NCBI RefSeq assembly: GCF_041296385.1
Contig: NC_091017.1
Location: forward strand, 53,132,214-53,196,213
DNA from: Aphelocoma coerulescens
Taxonomy: Eukaryota > Chordata > Aves > Passeriformes > Corvidae
DNA: 64,000 bases
Direction of reading: 5' to 3'
The notes below the pieces were generated by a model, which saw nothing but the letters and a program-made list of their open reading frames with translations, was not told the DNA's origin and searched no databases. This document shows, piece after piece, positions 11,901 through 25,000 of this stretch. Position 1 is the stretch's first letter; each line of letters begins with the position of its first letter. The translations under genes and the position numbers were made by a program.

Positions 11901-14329
11901 CTGTCACACTGATCGTACGCGACCGAAACAGCACAGCTGCGGATTTCACAAGTTTATAAACATGGCAGTACACTTTAGTAATATCATTGCTCCACTTGAT
12001 TTAAAATGCAGAATCCTTGGATGCATTTCATGGCAGGCGATTAATTAATTAACTTAAATTACTAACAGTCGGGTTGAGATGGTGAAACTCTGAGGTGAAA
12101 TCAAATATCAAGAGCTTTTAATGCATTCACGGGATCTCTTGGGAAGTTTTGGCTTTCAGCAGTAAGAGTATGGTAGTGGATTTTTCCATATGGCTACATA
12201 CACCCTTCCTGTGCTCCTAAAAGATGGGCCAGTCAGCAGGACTAAATTCTTTAGTTTGTTTTTGTAATGGATGCTCTAGTTGGAGACCTCTGTTATAAGC
12301 TTGGATACTGTGACACAGGGGTGAATTAATGTGTCACTGAGATAATCCAAGCAACTAAAAAGTAGTAATACAAGAAATTAGAGAACTGTATCCCTATAAA
12401 AGCTGGTGACATCCCTAGAGGATCTTGGACATCAAGGTTCTGTAGAAAGATGGGGGCTTCTCCAGGTGAACAAGGGAATCCTAAACAGTGTTCAAAGCTC
12501 TTTTAGAAATGAAGTGTTCATGAATTTTCTCCCTCCTCCAAAGGCCATTTATGGAGTACCCCAACAGGCGGATGGGTCTTTCTGCCCGGGGACAAGCCCA
12601 GCCCTTCAAGTCCACATATAATCCTCACTCAGCATGCATTTTTAAGGAAGCCACTAGCACTCATTTTCCTGAGAAGGCTTTAATGGTGATGAGCCAGGCA
12701 GCACAGCATGCTTTCCCATATTAGAGGAGTTTGCTTGTGCTCTTAGTATCTCAGGACAAAATATTGTTTTTCCTGAGTCTTTTGGAACTGGAGCTATAAA
12801 ATACTGAAGAAAACATTCACTTCCTTTCCACAAGTCTTAGCTGGCACTTGACTGTATGTAGATAACTTGAGTGTCTGGTGAATTCAAAGTATTGTATGTA
12901 GATGGTTTGATATGTGTCATTATTGGAGGTGTTCTGTAAAATGTGCACAGGGCAATTTAATATATCTTTTTTATTGTTTGGCTGTTAATTATGTATTAGA
13001 TGACATCTGCAGATACAAGTGAAAGCCAGGACTGTTAACAGTGCCAGTAATTATTTAAAAATGTGGGTTTACTTGAATTTAGGAATTGCCCTTTTTTTTC
13101 TTTTTTCTTTTCCTGCTAAGCTGATATACATATTTAGGTCTTAGCACTCAGCTCCTTTGAGAAACATTACTGTCCTGCCATTACATTAAGTCCGTGTATT
13201 GCCAGAAACACAATTTCTTGTCATTACTCACATAGCCAGACAAGAAGTGTGTGCAGAGGCTGAGGTGGATAAGCACCTAGACAGAAATCTCATTTGTCAG
13301 GAGAATGGTCCTTTCAAGAGAAGGTGGAACAGGCAAGGGAATGTTGGGATGGTGATATTTGGCAAAGAAATCCAGTGGCTTCTACTCAACTACTCTAACC
13401 AACAAATGCTGAACCACAAACAAACCCTTCGTACACAAGCAGGAAGACAGCACTTCAATCAGTGTGGCTAAGTGGCTGTTTGAGCTCTGTGAACTTTTGT
13501 CGTGCTGAGGGCCAGCAGATTCAGGTCATCCCAATCCAGGAGACACAATAAAAGTACTACTGGCACTTCCTTAAGAGGTGCTGTGGCTTTGACTCCACCT
13601 GGACCAGGAGGCCCTGAGTACCAGGTCATCTGCTTTCAGGCTGAACAGGTCATGCTGTTATAGAGTTACATACAATGGCACTATCTCCTAGTGTGGTCAG
13701 GTTTTAAAAGATGGTGGCTATAGCTACATTTTGTGGGAAGAGTCTGAATCCTGTCAGCATGTCAGGTATCCTCAGCAAGTGCTTACAAGGCCAGATGAAT
13801 GTCTTGTTTCTGAATGCCAGCCAGGGTTTGGCAGGGGTGGATGGCAGGCCACTTGCAGCAGGGCAGTTTTAGACTTGCACATGCAGCTTAGGCCCTTCCA
13901 AATGAGCCTGCCAGACACCTACTGATATTTAAATGCCTTCAGGATGAAGCAGATAAGCAGCAGGACGTGAGGGGCGCAGTCTGACTACAGTTTGAAATAC
14001 TGATGCTTGTAGTCTGTCCCAGTTTTTTTCCCTATCAAAAAGAAATGGACCTCATAAGTGGCAGGCTGGGTACATACAGTTCTTCTGTGCCAGGAGAGAA
14101 GCGTGGGTGATAACCCACTGTGAAGTGATGGATTGTCACGGTAGGACAAAGAAAGCTTAAACCCTCCTTGTAAAGGTCTTCAACTCAGAACAGTGACTGA
14201 AGGCAGTATCCAGATAGCTCCAGCCTGACTACTCTCATTGCCTCTGAATTTTTAATTCTCTTGGCCCTCCACAGTCAGTTGTCTTGTGAGCGTGTGCAGT
14301 TTCACCTAGAACTGTCCTGACCCTCAGTC

Positions 14330-14860
14330 TGGGTACCAGGGCACAAGAGCCCCGCCGCCCCCACTTGCTGGGACCTGTAACTGCGGGTGCCAGCACGTAC
14401 GTGGGGTGCGCCCTCACTCCCCGAGGGGCCGCATGAGTTAAAGTGGAGGAAAAGAGGGAAGGAAGAGCACCTGGCCTTTGTCCCTTTGGCTCTCGTGGCA
14501 GCAGCCCCCGTGTCCAGCGGGCTGGGGCTCCCCCACCACGGCCGCCTCGCCCGGCTGTGCTGAGGGCGAAGCGGGGGCTGCTCCTGGGTGCCTCTCCCAG
14601 TCCGCAGCCCCGCGGCAGAAGAATACGATGCCGATCGCATCCTTTCCCTCAGTCCCCCGCCCTCTATAAATAACTCTGGCTGAGCTGACCTGTCAGATTC
14701 CCCCAGCAGAGCGGATCCCCTGACCCGGGCCGCCTGCAGTGGAAAGTCTGAATGCAAAACATACCGTAGTAAAAATAGAGCGGCCGGGGAGCCCCGCCGG
14801 CAGGTCCCGGCAGCTCTCGGTGCCGCACCGGGCCCGGCTCTCGCTGTCCCCTGGGCTCTC
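14330..14860 (+). promoter_or_regulatory. Intronic GC-rich patch with TATA/MEF2-type element
   Basis: A second isolated GC/CpG-rich block lies 4 kb downstream of CORIN exon 1. Within it, CTATAAATAA at 14664-14673 matches the MEF2 consensus (YTAWWWWTAR) exactly and also works as a TATA box. A second near-match, GTAAAAATAG at 14769-14778, lies about 105 bp further on. A good splice donor (AGAG|GTGAGA, intron starting at 15125) follows. These are the parts of a possible alternative, muscle-type promoter with a non-coding first exon. Nothing in the sequence proves transcription. Confidence 0.35.
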
Positions 14861-15394
14861 CCGTCAGCACTGAGAGCTTCCCCCTGCTCCTAAATCTATG
14901 TACACTTTAATGCCCCCATGGTGAATGCTTTTCTTGCTGTCAGATGGAAGCATAATTCATTTTTGCTGCGGAACAGATAGCTCCCTTTCCAAGTAGCGTT
15001 TTTAATTTCGGCTTGTCTTTCTACCCAGCAAAGATGAAAGAAATACGAATAATGGTTTAATATCCTAAATGTAAAAATAATAATGAGATAACTGTCGAGC
15101 AAGAGCTTCTCATTTCAAAAAGAGGTGAGAATGTTGCTACCTCTGCAGTCTGAATTAGTTTCCATCCTGTGCCTACCTTATGCAGACAACTGCTCCCCTG
15201 AAGGGATAGATGCTCCTTGGCTATGGTTTCAAGCCATTATAATTTAAAGCAAGGCTTGTAACTAAATTGTGCATATGTTACTTCTGGTTGTTTTACCCGC
15301 AAAATTTGAATATCTGGAGGTTGAAGCCAGCAATACACACCAGAAAGCACTGTCTGATGCTGTTATGCCTCATCCTTCTGGTGCATCCATGTCA

Positions 15395-16230
15395 CAGTTC
15401 TTGGCCCTCAGTGCCTGCCGGAGCACAGCCGACTCTGGGGGTGATGGTGGCATGGCCTCAGCCCACAGTTAAGCACGACATGGCCACTTGCTCTCTCCCT
15501 ACCCCGTCCTGCGGGATGGGGGGAGAAAATAGAAAGAATGAGAAAGCTCATGGGTAAAGATAAAGGCTAGGTGATCACTTCCTGATTACCATCATGGACA
15601 AAACAGACTCAAGTGGAGTAAATTAGGTTATTACTGATTAATACCTATTGACTGATTCAGATATTGTGAGACAAAAACAAAAAAAGAAGCATTAAAACAC
15701 TTCAGGGAAACACCTCTCGTTCTCACTTCCCAGACTTAACTTCACTCCAGACTCCTCTCCCTCCCCCTTGTTTTCACCACAGGTGGCACTCAGTCCCTTC
15801 ATTGAGGCAATGAACAGCGCAGGGAAGGACTGTGGTTCTCTGCTACTTCTTTGATCTTATTCATCCTCTGCTCCGGTGTGGATCCTCTGTGGGCTGCAGT
15901 CCTTTTGGGAGTATTTGCTCTGGTATGGAGCACATACTTCTCTGACCTTGGTGTTGGCACTGCTGTTTCTCACTCTTTTTCTACTTCTCTGCCTGTGCGG
16001 TGTTTATGCCCTTTCTTAAATACTTTTTCACAGAGGCACCACCAGCTTGGCTGACGGGCTCAGCTGTGTCCTGTGGTGTGTATCTATGTGGAACTGGACA
16101 TATCTGGCACACAACAGCTCCTGTTCTCTTTTCAAGGAGGCCAACCTTGCAGTCCCCCCGCTGCCAGCAGCTTGCCACTTATATGGATGTCCGTGTAATT
16201 GGGGCAGAAGTGGTGGCCAGAGTACTGACC
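15395..16230. mobile_element. LTR-like avian interspersed repeat, copy A
   Basis: A diverged interspersed repeat that shares its sequence order with a second copy at about 51.09-52.0 kb. Shared blocks include a segment around GCAAAACAGACT/ACAAAACAGACTC, a run near AAAACACTT, a TGGGCTGCAG subrepeat, TCTGACCTTGGTGTT/TCTCACCTCAGTGTT, TTGGCTGA.GGCTCAGCTGTG and TGTCTGGCA/TATCTGGCA. The arrangement resembles a repeat family common in songbird genomes that I believe is an ERV LTR, though I cannot give its catalogue name or orientation. No intact coding frame is present. The ends are approximate, since no terminal TG..CA or target duplication was established. Confidence 0.55.
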
Positions 16231-19200
16231 AGAGCAGCAGTGCTGCCTCTGTGGTTCTCTGCTTCCCTGTCCCTCTTCCCCTATCCCTGAAGCATGAAGG
16301 GATGAAAATAATCCAGCCATCCTTTAGTTCCTTTTCATCATCTCTGTCATTAGAGTGGAACTTTTGCAGCATCTGCTTGTTTGGGTGCCACACAGTTTAC
16401 AGTTCTCTGGTTTTGTTAGAATTGTTTCCAGCATGCATAAGGTAGTTTTTTAGCATGTTGCCCTCTAGAAAGTGAATAGAGGCTGAAAATCAGATACTGG
16501 CAGAGCTGCTTTTGAATGGTGAAATTTATGCTGTGATGGTTCAAGCCCTGCCCCCGGGGGACACAGCTCCTGTAAGTCTGTGGGAAAAAAGACTCTCAAG
16601 TTGCATCACTGCAGGTGCTCCTGTAAGGTATTGCTCTGCCAGAATTCCAAGGCTAACTTTTTCTTGCAAAAGAAGTATTTTTTATATCCGACATTTAATT
16701 CATCTTCACCTAGTCCTTTAAGGGAGAAGGTAGAGTTTCCTTTTTTTAGGACTGCATGAGATTTCATCTACTCCAATTCACGTGTTGTAGTTCAGGGAGT
16801 TTCCAGCGTTCAGTGGATGGCTCTCTTGCTTTGGGACTGATTGGTGAGTGATTGTCAAAGACTGTCTTTTCCTTCTTCCCTTTCTAAAAGCTGTAACACT
16901 CAGTTCTGCCATATACAGAACCCAGTGTTTTAAAAACTAGTGTGGTAGAATCTTTCACAACTTATTTGTTTGATGCCAGAGAGAGATTTGACTTAGCAGT
17001 GATTTAACAGCAGTAGTAACTGCCCAGAGCAATTCCTGTTACTGTTCATCACCTCAAAGAACTCCTAGTTTCAAAATAGCCTATACTGTCACTCCAATGT
17101 TATTGAAAGTTACTTGATAACATCACAGACTCAGGAAGCATTTCCTGAGGAAAGAGACTCTCATTTCCCCCCTTTTCTGCCTCTGAGTGAAGCAGTGAGA
17201 AATCGCTTATATGCTCCCTGCATTGTTCATCTCATTAGATTTCAGAAAGCAGTCAGGTCATTCTCTTGGAAACAAAACCACTAGTAGATAGCATTGAGGA
17301 GTTTTCCATCCCACAGATCTCAGTCCTGCAGCTCTGCATCCATGTAATAGTATAGCATATAGCTGTAATACACAATTATGTCTTCTCCAGACTTCCATGG
17401 GACAGTGGAGCAACATGGAGATGTCTTCCATTGCTGTTGCTTTTGCTGTCAAATTTTTTGCTGGGTGGATTATTTTGCCTGTGCTAAAATTGTCCTGAAA
17501 CCAGTGTCACCTGGAGATTATAGAAGCAGCACATGCTACAGTTCTCAGGCTTTTTCCAACCTCCTGCATTTTCACATCTCAACGAAGAAACACAGACAGC
17601 TGAGCCCACCTTGCCTTAACAACCTGTGCATTTTTGCCACGACACAGTATTGAGGGACAGATGTTGCTGAGAGATACTTTATTGTTTGAAAGACGCTAGT
17701 TCTGTGCATCTGCAAATACTATCTAAATGGATAATATAACTTAAAAAATATTAGGAACTGTAGAGTAAGTAGCTATCTTTCTTCTTCTCTTTTTATTTTT
17801 TTTTTCATATTGCTTTTTGATATATAGCATCTATGTAACAAAAGAATTTAGTAGTAAGTGCCTTTTCTAAAGCTTCGTTTTGTCCCTGCTCAGCCATTTT
17901 AAGGGTGTTAGTTTAAATAATTTGTAGTGCATGTAGACAAGTCTGGAAAGGAAGTCTGAAATGACGATTGAATGTGTTTAAAAGTTGTTAACAAATCTTT
18001 TTCCCTGTAAAGTGAGATATATGGAATAGCATTGATTGTAGTCTGGATGGTTTGAGAATCCAGATGGTTTCCACTTGCTTTTTCCTTATCATAGATAGGA
18101 TTATTCTATTACTCTTGAAGTTGTACAAAGAAAATACGAATGGAAGGAAACCTGACATCTGCTCTAGGGACGGCAAATTGAATATTCCTAGCCATAAACA
18201 CAGTAGGATTTTTCTTATTTAGCAAAATAATGCACCAGATTGTTATTGTTTCAGTGACTTGGATATTTTTATCCCATAAATCTTTATGTGATCCATAAAA
18301 CTTTAATATCATGTCAAAGTCAAATATATACACCAATGTAAGTGCATTTTTAACCCACTTAATCTTGAGTTTTCTGTATCAGCTCATTTTTTTGCAAGTT
18401 CGGCATTATTGAATAGGTTTAATCTTTAGTCATCTCTCCAGTTATTTCTGTCACAATGTCCTGGTAGTTTCAAAAAATATCCTTCTCTTTCTTTATTTTC
18501 TTTTACTGAAACAAAATGTTCAAAGATTACATGTTTCTGAACAAAAAGGTATCCTACTGAAAAATGAATGAGTCACCTCTAAATTTTTTAGGTAGTAGGC
18601 TATGGACCTTTGAGACATTGTGTAAGTCCATTTGCATCTTTGGGAAGAGGTCAAATAAAAATCCAGCTACGCTGAACAGATAAGGCTTTGCTTTGACACT
18701 AAATCATGTCCTTTCCTTTGATTAATATTGCTGTTGGCCTTATCTTTGGTCCAAGGGTTAGTATCTTTTTATTCACAATTCAGAAAAAAGTCAGTAAAGT
18801 TAACATTATACATTCGGATCCTAAATTTTAATTTCTTCTAGGCAAATGTTTATAGTTTAAAAATAATTATGCATTTTAGTGAAAAATTAATAAGAAATGC
18901 ATGAAGCATAAAGAGACAAATGCTTCTAAGAAGATTCCTGCAATTTTTTATCTTGCATTCTAGTTTACCATCCAGTTATGTAATTGAAAGCTTCTGATTT
19001 TAAATGGGTTAAGCAATTGTATAATCTGCAATATGCATGGCACAGACATGATGTACTGGTCACCTCCAAGTTCAGGGGGTTAAGCCTACTGATGAGGCAT
19101 TAACAGGAAAAAAATGTATGTCCAATTATGAACTCTAACTGCCTTGTGTGGGATAGGGCTTCTGATGGGATTTCTACACAGGGGACTGATACACTGAATG

Positions 19201-21928
19201 GGAGCCACAGGATAGGCAGGATTTCTTTTTGCTCTTTGTAGCTTTCCAGGCTTGAAAGATTCGTTTAAGAGGAGGTTTTCCTCTAAAACTATCCCTCCAC
19301 CACCTCAAAATGTTTTTGTTTTTTTTCCAAATCTTTTTTATTGTCAGAAAGCAGGCCACTAAGAATTTTTTATGTTTTTCTTAATGGTTTCCAATTTTTC
19401 TTTCTGGTGCTAATGGCTCTTCTGCAGTCATCTGCTCATTGAATTCCCAGCAAGGCAGGAACCTGAAGAGGGTACTGAGTTACTCCCTGACTGCTGGATT
19501 GTGATTCTCAGCAATGTGTAGCCAGAGGCTTGCCATCACTGTGCAGTGGGCTTAGCTCAATGCAATGAACATCTGGGTAGTCAGGAAAGCATTGGAAAAG
19601 TCTCTCCATGTGTTCAGAAAAACAGTGTGGCACTGTGGAAACTTTCATGAGTAATTTTTGCAAGCCATAGCAATTTAAAGAAAACTAATAACCCCTAGAG
19701 CACGAATTCTGCATTAGTTAAAAAGTACTTTCCCCAAAATAATCTCCCCCTGCTTGCTGAAGTGGGCTGAATGGATGTTCGTGTTCTGGCATTGAGAAAT
19801 ATTGGATAATGCTAACCAGAGTCTAATCGTTAAAATTAATGCCTTTCATACACACTTCAGTTTTAAAAAAATATTTGCTATCTTCCATATGTTTACCAAA
19901 CCTTGCTCATCTTATGAGGCATGGCAACATCACACATCTTTGCCACCAGCTGTGAGCAATAAAGAAGAGAGAGCTTAGAATTGGAGTAAGTTTGCCATCA
20001 GATGTACTATTTGCTAATCTGAACATTCTTGAAAATTCAGCAAAGTTCCATCATAAATGTGGGAAGTATCCCCATAGTAGTTGCAAGTTTACATCAGTGA
20101 AATTCTAAATAATTGTAAATACGTACAATATATAAGTAAATACATAAACAATTAACATTTATGCCAAAGTGGAATCATTATTCAGCACCACTTCTCTTTA
20201 AAAATTAAGGAATTGCAACATATTGGTATTTAAGAGTGATACTGCTGTTCTCTAGTAATGATAAATATCCTTTTTTCCCCTGTCTTCTAATTCAAATTTG
20301 GAAGACTGATAGGTATTGATTGTATTTGTTGGCTAATGGTATGTCTAATTCTTATCTATAATGAGATGGAGAACAGTTATTGGTATCACACATGGAATCC
20401 AAGAAAATCCTTTCTTTTCTGCTTCCATCTTTTGTGTGAGATGTTAAGGATCTGTGACAGAGAATCAAGATCAATAATTTGCTTGTCATTAACTTTCTGA
20501 TTTCTAAATAAAATATTTTCAGGGAGACAAATTATTAAATTATTTATTTATATTTATTTTGATAACAATTAGATGTTTTTCAAGGTGCCTTTATAATACA
20601 CTACATTGCCAGAATAGAATGGTGTATTCTTTCCCTAAAGAACTAGATGAAATGAGAATAAACTCAGTACTTCAAATTGACTGGCTGCAGTGCCTATGTC
20701 TGAATGGCCAACTTGTTTCTACCTCCCTCAAAGCCTTCAGAAAGGGAAGAATGAATTATGAAAGAGAAGTTGCACCAGAAGCAGGCTCTCTCAATTGCGC
20801 ATCCACTGTAAAGACAATAACTTGGGTGCTGGCAACACCACCAGCAGCACAGCATTCATCTGTCATCCCAGATAAAAGCAGATTTGGAAGTGTGTATTGG
20901 TGGCTCTGATAGCTGCTTGTACCTCAGCTAGAAATGCAGAGTGAGGGTGGCGTGTGCAGGAGGTATCTGTGGTCCCACTGGACAGCACAGCAGGCACAGG
21001 CCAAAGGAGGTCCGGCTTGGCAGGTGGCAGCGAAGGGTTTCCCACACGCAGGTAAGTGCAACCCCGTAGGTGTGCGTCTGCACTTGGTCTCAGCAAGCTT
21101 TCCACTGGCTCACTCAAACCGAAGCTGGAGCTGCATAAGAACAGTGTTGTCACTGAATGTGGTGGGACATACCTGAATGTCACCTTGTCCCTTCTGAGCT
21201 ACTCCTGCATATCTCCTCGATTTCTCAGTTCCAAAATTGTTTCAGTGGCTTACAAAACTGCTGAGATTGTCAGGAGTCTAGAACCCCAAATTTGTGCAAC
21301 AGAAATGAAGGAAAGAGTATCACACAAACATTTGTTAAGTCTTGGTGACTTGAATTGGTGACTTGAATTGGTGATTGACTTCTGGTGCCCAATTTGGATT
21401 TTTGCAACACTGTTTCTCAAAGTGGATTAAAAACAGCTTGAAAAGTCTCCTGAACAGAAGTGGACAGTGGGTCTCTGTGGTAGTCTGAAAAGCAAAAAAT
21501 CACCTTATTTTATACCTTGCATCTTCTTCAACATAGATGAAACATCACTGACACAGTTACACTGTACTTATTTTAAGTGGAAATGTACATCAGGAAGATT
21601 AAATGTGTTTCAGGTTTATGCTTCAATCAAAAGTGTCTAGCACCAACCAAATACTTATTTTGGAAAGATATGACCAGCTTTACATGACATCTCCCTTACT
21701 GGGTTACTGTGTATTTCAGATTGATTACTTTCATGGCAGGGAAAGGAGGTCTGATAATCAAAATAAGCTTCTAACTAATTGTGTCAGCAATTTGTAATTT
21801 TTCTGAGGATGTGGAATTCCTTGGGAGAAGTTACAAGATTACAGTGAACTTGAACTATCAGGAAAATAGTGCATTTCATTGGAAAATAACAATTATATGA
21901 TAATAACATGCTTTTCATGTTTGCCAAT

Positions 21929-22042
21929 TTGCTGTGTGAAAAGGGTTGCTTGAGTTTTTTCCTGCCTTGCTGTATGAAAAGGTGTTTGGGGTTTTTTTGC
22001 TGCTTTGCTGCATGAGAAGTCTTTTTCCTCTAAATGGCACTA
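21929..22042. repeat. Three-copy 38-bp tandem repeat
   Basis: Units start TTGCTGTGTGAA at 21929, TTGCTGTATGAA at 21967 and TTGCTGCATGAG at 22005, so the spacing is exactly 38 bp each time. Each unit continues with a G/T-rich segment ending in a T run. The copies are diverged, suggesting an old local duplication within CORIN intron 1. No function is suggested. Confidence 0.6.
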
Positions 22043-25000
22043 TTTCCATTTAGAATAACTCTGGCACTTCTGTTCTCCTATTTGTGTACACCAGAATTTG
22101 GGTACTGCTTGTATTTGCAGACAAAAGCTGCTTAGTATCCAGTTTCTTATGCCACCTTAACATTCATTCTTCAGGGTCCATTTCAGTTTGGTTCTCTAAT
22201 TCCTCTAATACTGAAAATGAAACATTTTGCAACTTTTTGCCCATTTGTGTTTTTTAGCATGTGACTTTGTACCTTTGGAGGATTTGTCTTATATTTTCTA
22301 CTTGTTACAATGACTATTAAAGTATGGTGTTATATTTTTTTGACAATAGTCAAATGGAGGCGCATTGCTGACTCCTAATATTCACGTAAACAGGGCAGAA
22401 CTGATGAAAAATGTAGACCATTTTCAGCTTCTGTTACTCATTTCCAGACATTTGAATATTATGAGTTCATTTGAAAAGGCTGTAAGAATGAGTATGGTTA
22501 AATTTATATTTATATGGTGTTTTGTGCTTAAACATTGACACTTCACATGTTCAGTTTTTGCTCTGTAGCCATAACAAGTGGGAACCATCTTCCTTTAATG
22601 GCAAAGGGAAAGCTATAATGGCTGGTATGGTCATGTCAGTCCGGTATCTAGAGATTTAAGACCAGCATCATAAGAGCGGGTGAAATCACAGGAGCTGACA
22701 ACTGAGCACTGCTTCAGCATTAGACGAGGAACAATATCAAGGATATGGGAAGAACTGCAGATGGTTTTTGTAATCTTACATATTTATAGCTTGGCTGGAT
22801 AGCAGATTCCTCAATGGCACTATGAGGACTTCTACAAGGTCACCTGTTTACTCCTCGCTAATGACATTCTTTCTGCATTTCATAGTAGTACTTCTTTCCA
22901 CTTCTTTCCAGAAAAAATACTACATAATGCTTTGGTGTATGGCTTGCTCAAGATATATTAATGCTTCTGATCTAAGAGGTGTCTTCTACATTTCTGTGTA
23001 GAGACCCATCATGCACAGAAGATACTGACAGTAGGCAATTAGCCCTAATGATACCTCTTTATCGGGAGAACATCTGTTAGTTCTGTGGTGACAACAGCAG
23101 GAGATATTTTTGTCGAGTGCTTATACCATGATTCAGGCTGTTTTATGGACTAAGAGCTTAGACACTTTTAATATCTAAAAGGAAAATTGCATGCTACCAT
23201 AGGCTTTTCACCCATAAATCTTAATGTAATCTGTCATTTCTCTGCTTTAATATGACAGGCATGTTATTGAAATGACAGCCATGAGATCAGATTCTTTCCA
23301 CATCTTCCAGAAAATAAGCTGTGAATTTTGGTCCAATGAATTTTTAGTATTTTTGTAGTCAGATGGGACTACACACTTTTTTCCATCTTACTTTTTTTCT
23401 GCCTCTGTGGTTCCAGAAAATAAACTGAGCAGTCTGGTCCCGCAGTCCTAGATAAACCTAGAATTTTTAAAAAACCTGTACTGAAATTAGTGCAGAATTT
23501 CTTTTTATTCTATTTCCTTTATCGCAGTCATTACTGAAAGAATGCCACTCAGACAAGCAGTGGTTATTGTAATTTCATTGGGGAAAGAAGTTTGTAGCTG
23601 TCAGAAGAAATTATCTGATGTTTTTAGGCATCCTCTCTTCTGACTATATTCTTGTTAAATACAAAACCTGTTTGTATTAAAAGCAAGTGACTTCTTGCCT
23701 TAAAAAACACCCATATTTTATAACTGTAGTGCACATAGTACTGAATTCAGAAAAATATTCCTTAAATTGAATTTTCTAACAAGAGTGGTAGGAAGAGAAC
23801 TTTCACCAGTATTCTTCAAGTATTGAGAATATGCTTTGGTCCAGTGCTATAGATTTTTGACTAAATCAATTTTATGCAGAAATGTTTAGCATTCAGGGTT
23901 GATTTCTTTCAGTGGGCCCTCAAGGATTCCGCTTTGAAATCTTCTTGTCCTTCCCTTGTAAAGGGAGATAAATATGTATCTACCAGGTACTTCAGTCTTA
24001 CAGTCTTAGATAATGAGTCGGAAAAACTATTAACTACACAGAGAGTTGAGGGAGACTGGTGTCTTATCTCGACCACTAACCTAAAAGCTTGAAGTGAGCC
24101 AAGGAATAAGTATTTTGCACCTCTGTTTCCTTCCATAGGCCCTTTTTTATCTGCAGTTCCATTATTTATGTCTTTAGTCTATTATTTGTGCCTCTATTCC
24201 ATTATTTATTAGAACTGAGAGAACAGAGCATGTCTGACGTTTATGCAGATACCATTGTCATACTAGAGCACTTTAAGCTGGTGCATGTATTCTTTGTGTA
24301 TTGCAACATTTGGTGGCAAGAGGAAAAGAAACACTATCAGGGAATATATAAACAGTAGGTGTAATGCATTCATGTTTATCTATAGGACACTTTATTAAAT
24401 TCTCATTGTTGATATAGGAACCAGTAGCCTTGTCTCTAGTTTTAGTTCATATTCATCACAGAAATTGACAAAAAAAACCTCATGTAGATGTTCAAGTGAT
24501 GGAAAATGGTAGAATTGGAAAACTGGAAAAATTAAGTTTATGCTTGCATGGTCACTGATGATGATTTAAACAGGTGTAGTGCTCTTCATGAGGTCTTTTC
24601 CTGTAGAAAGGAAAAATACAGCATGCTGTTTAGTTGCCTATAAATATTTACTTTGCTGTTCTACAGAACAAGCAAATCATGGTGCTTAGAGAAGCATGTC
24701 TTTAAAAACAACATTATTTTCTGGAGCAGCCACTGAAAGCAAATTTGGATACAACAGCCCATTTTAAAATCTGTGTCAGTGAGTTGTCAATACGAAGGCT
24801 GAGATTTATTGCTTTCAGGAACGGAGAAGAAAGAAAATGTTTGATGTTCTCATTTAGTATTGAATATTTATGTAAAGTGAGTAGTATTCACAACGCCAGT
24901 AGACTTTAGAAAACATTTCTCACAGAAACAGAGGATCACCAGAAGCTCACTGCTTTAATTGGCATACATTTAATGTTTCTGCTAGGTTAACTCTAAGGCA

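Noticed and set aside
14302..14757. 151-codon minus-strand open frame in the intronic GC-rich patch
   Set aside because: No recognisable family, composition explained by GC content, and it overlaps plus-strand frames of similar length.
20559..20909. 116-codon plus-strand open frame in intron 1
   Set aside because: No domain, no splice context in phase with CORIN exons and no similarity to a protein I know. Such lengths occur by chance in 64 kb.
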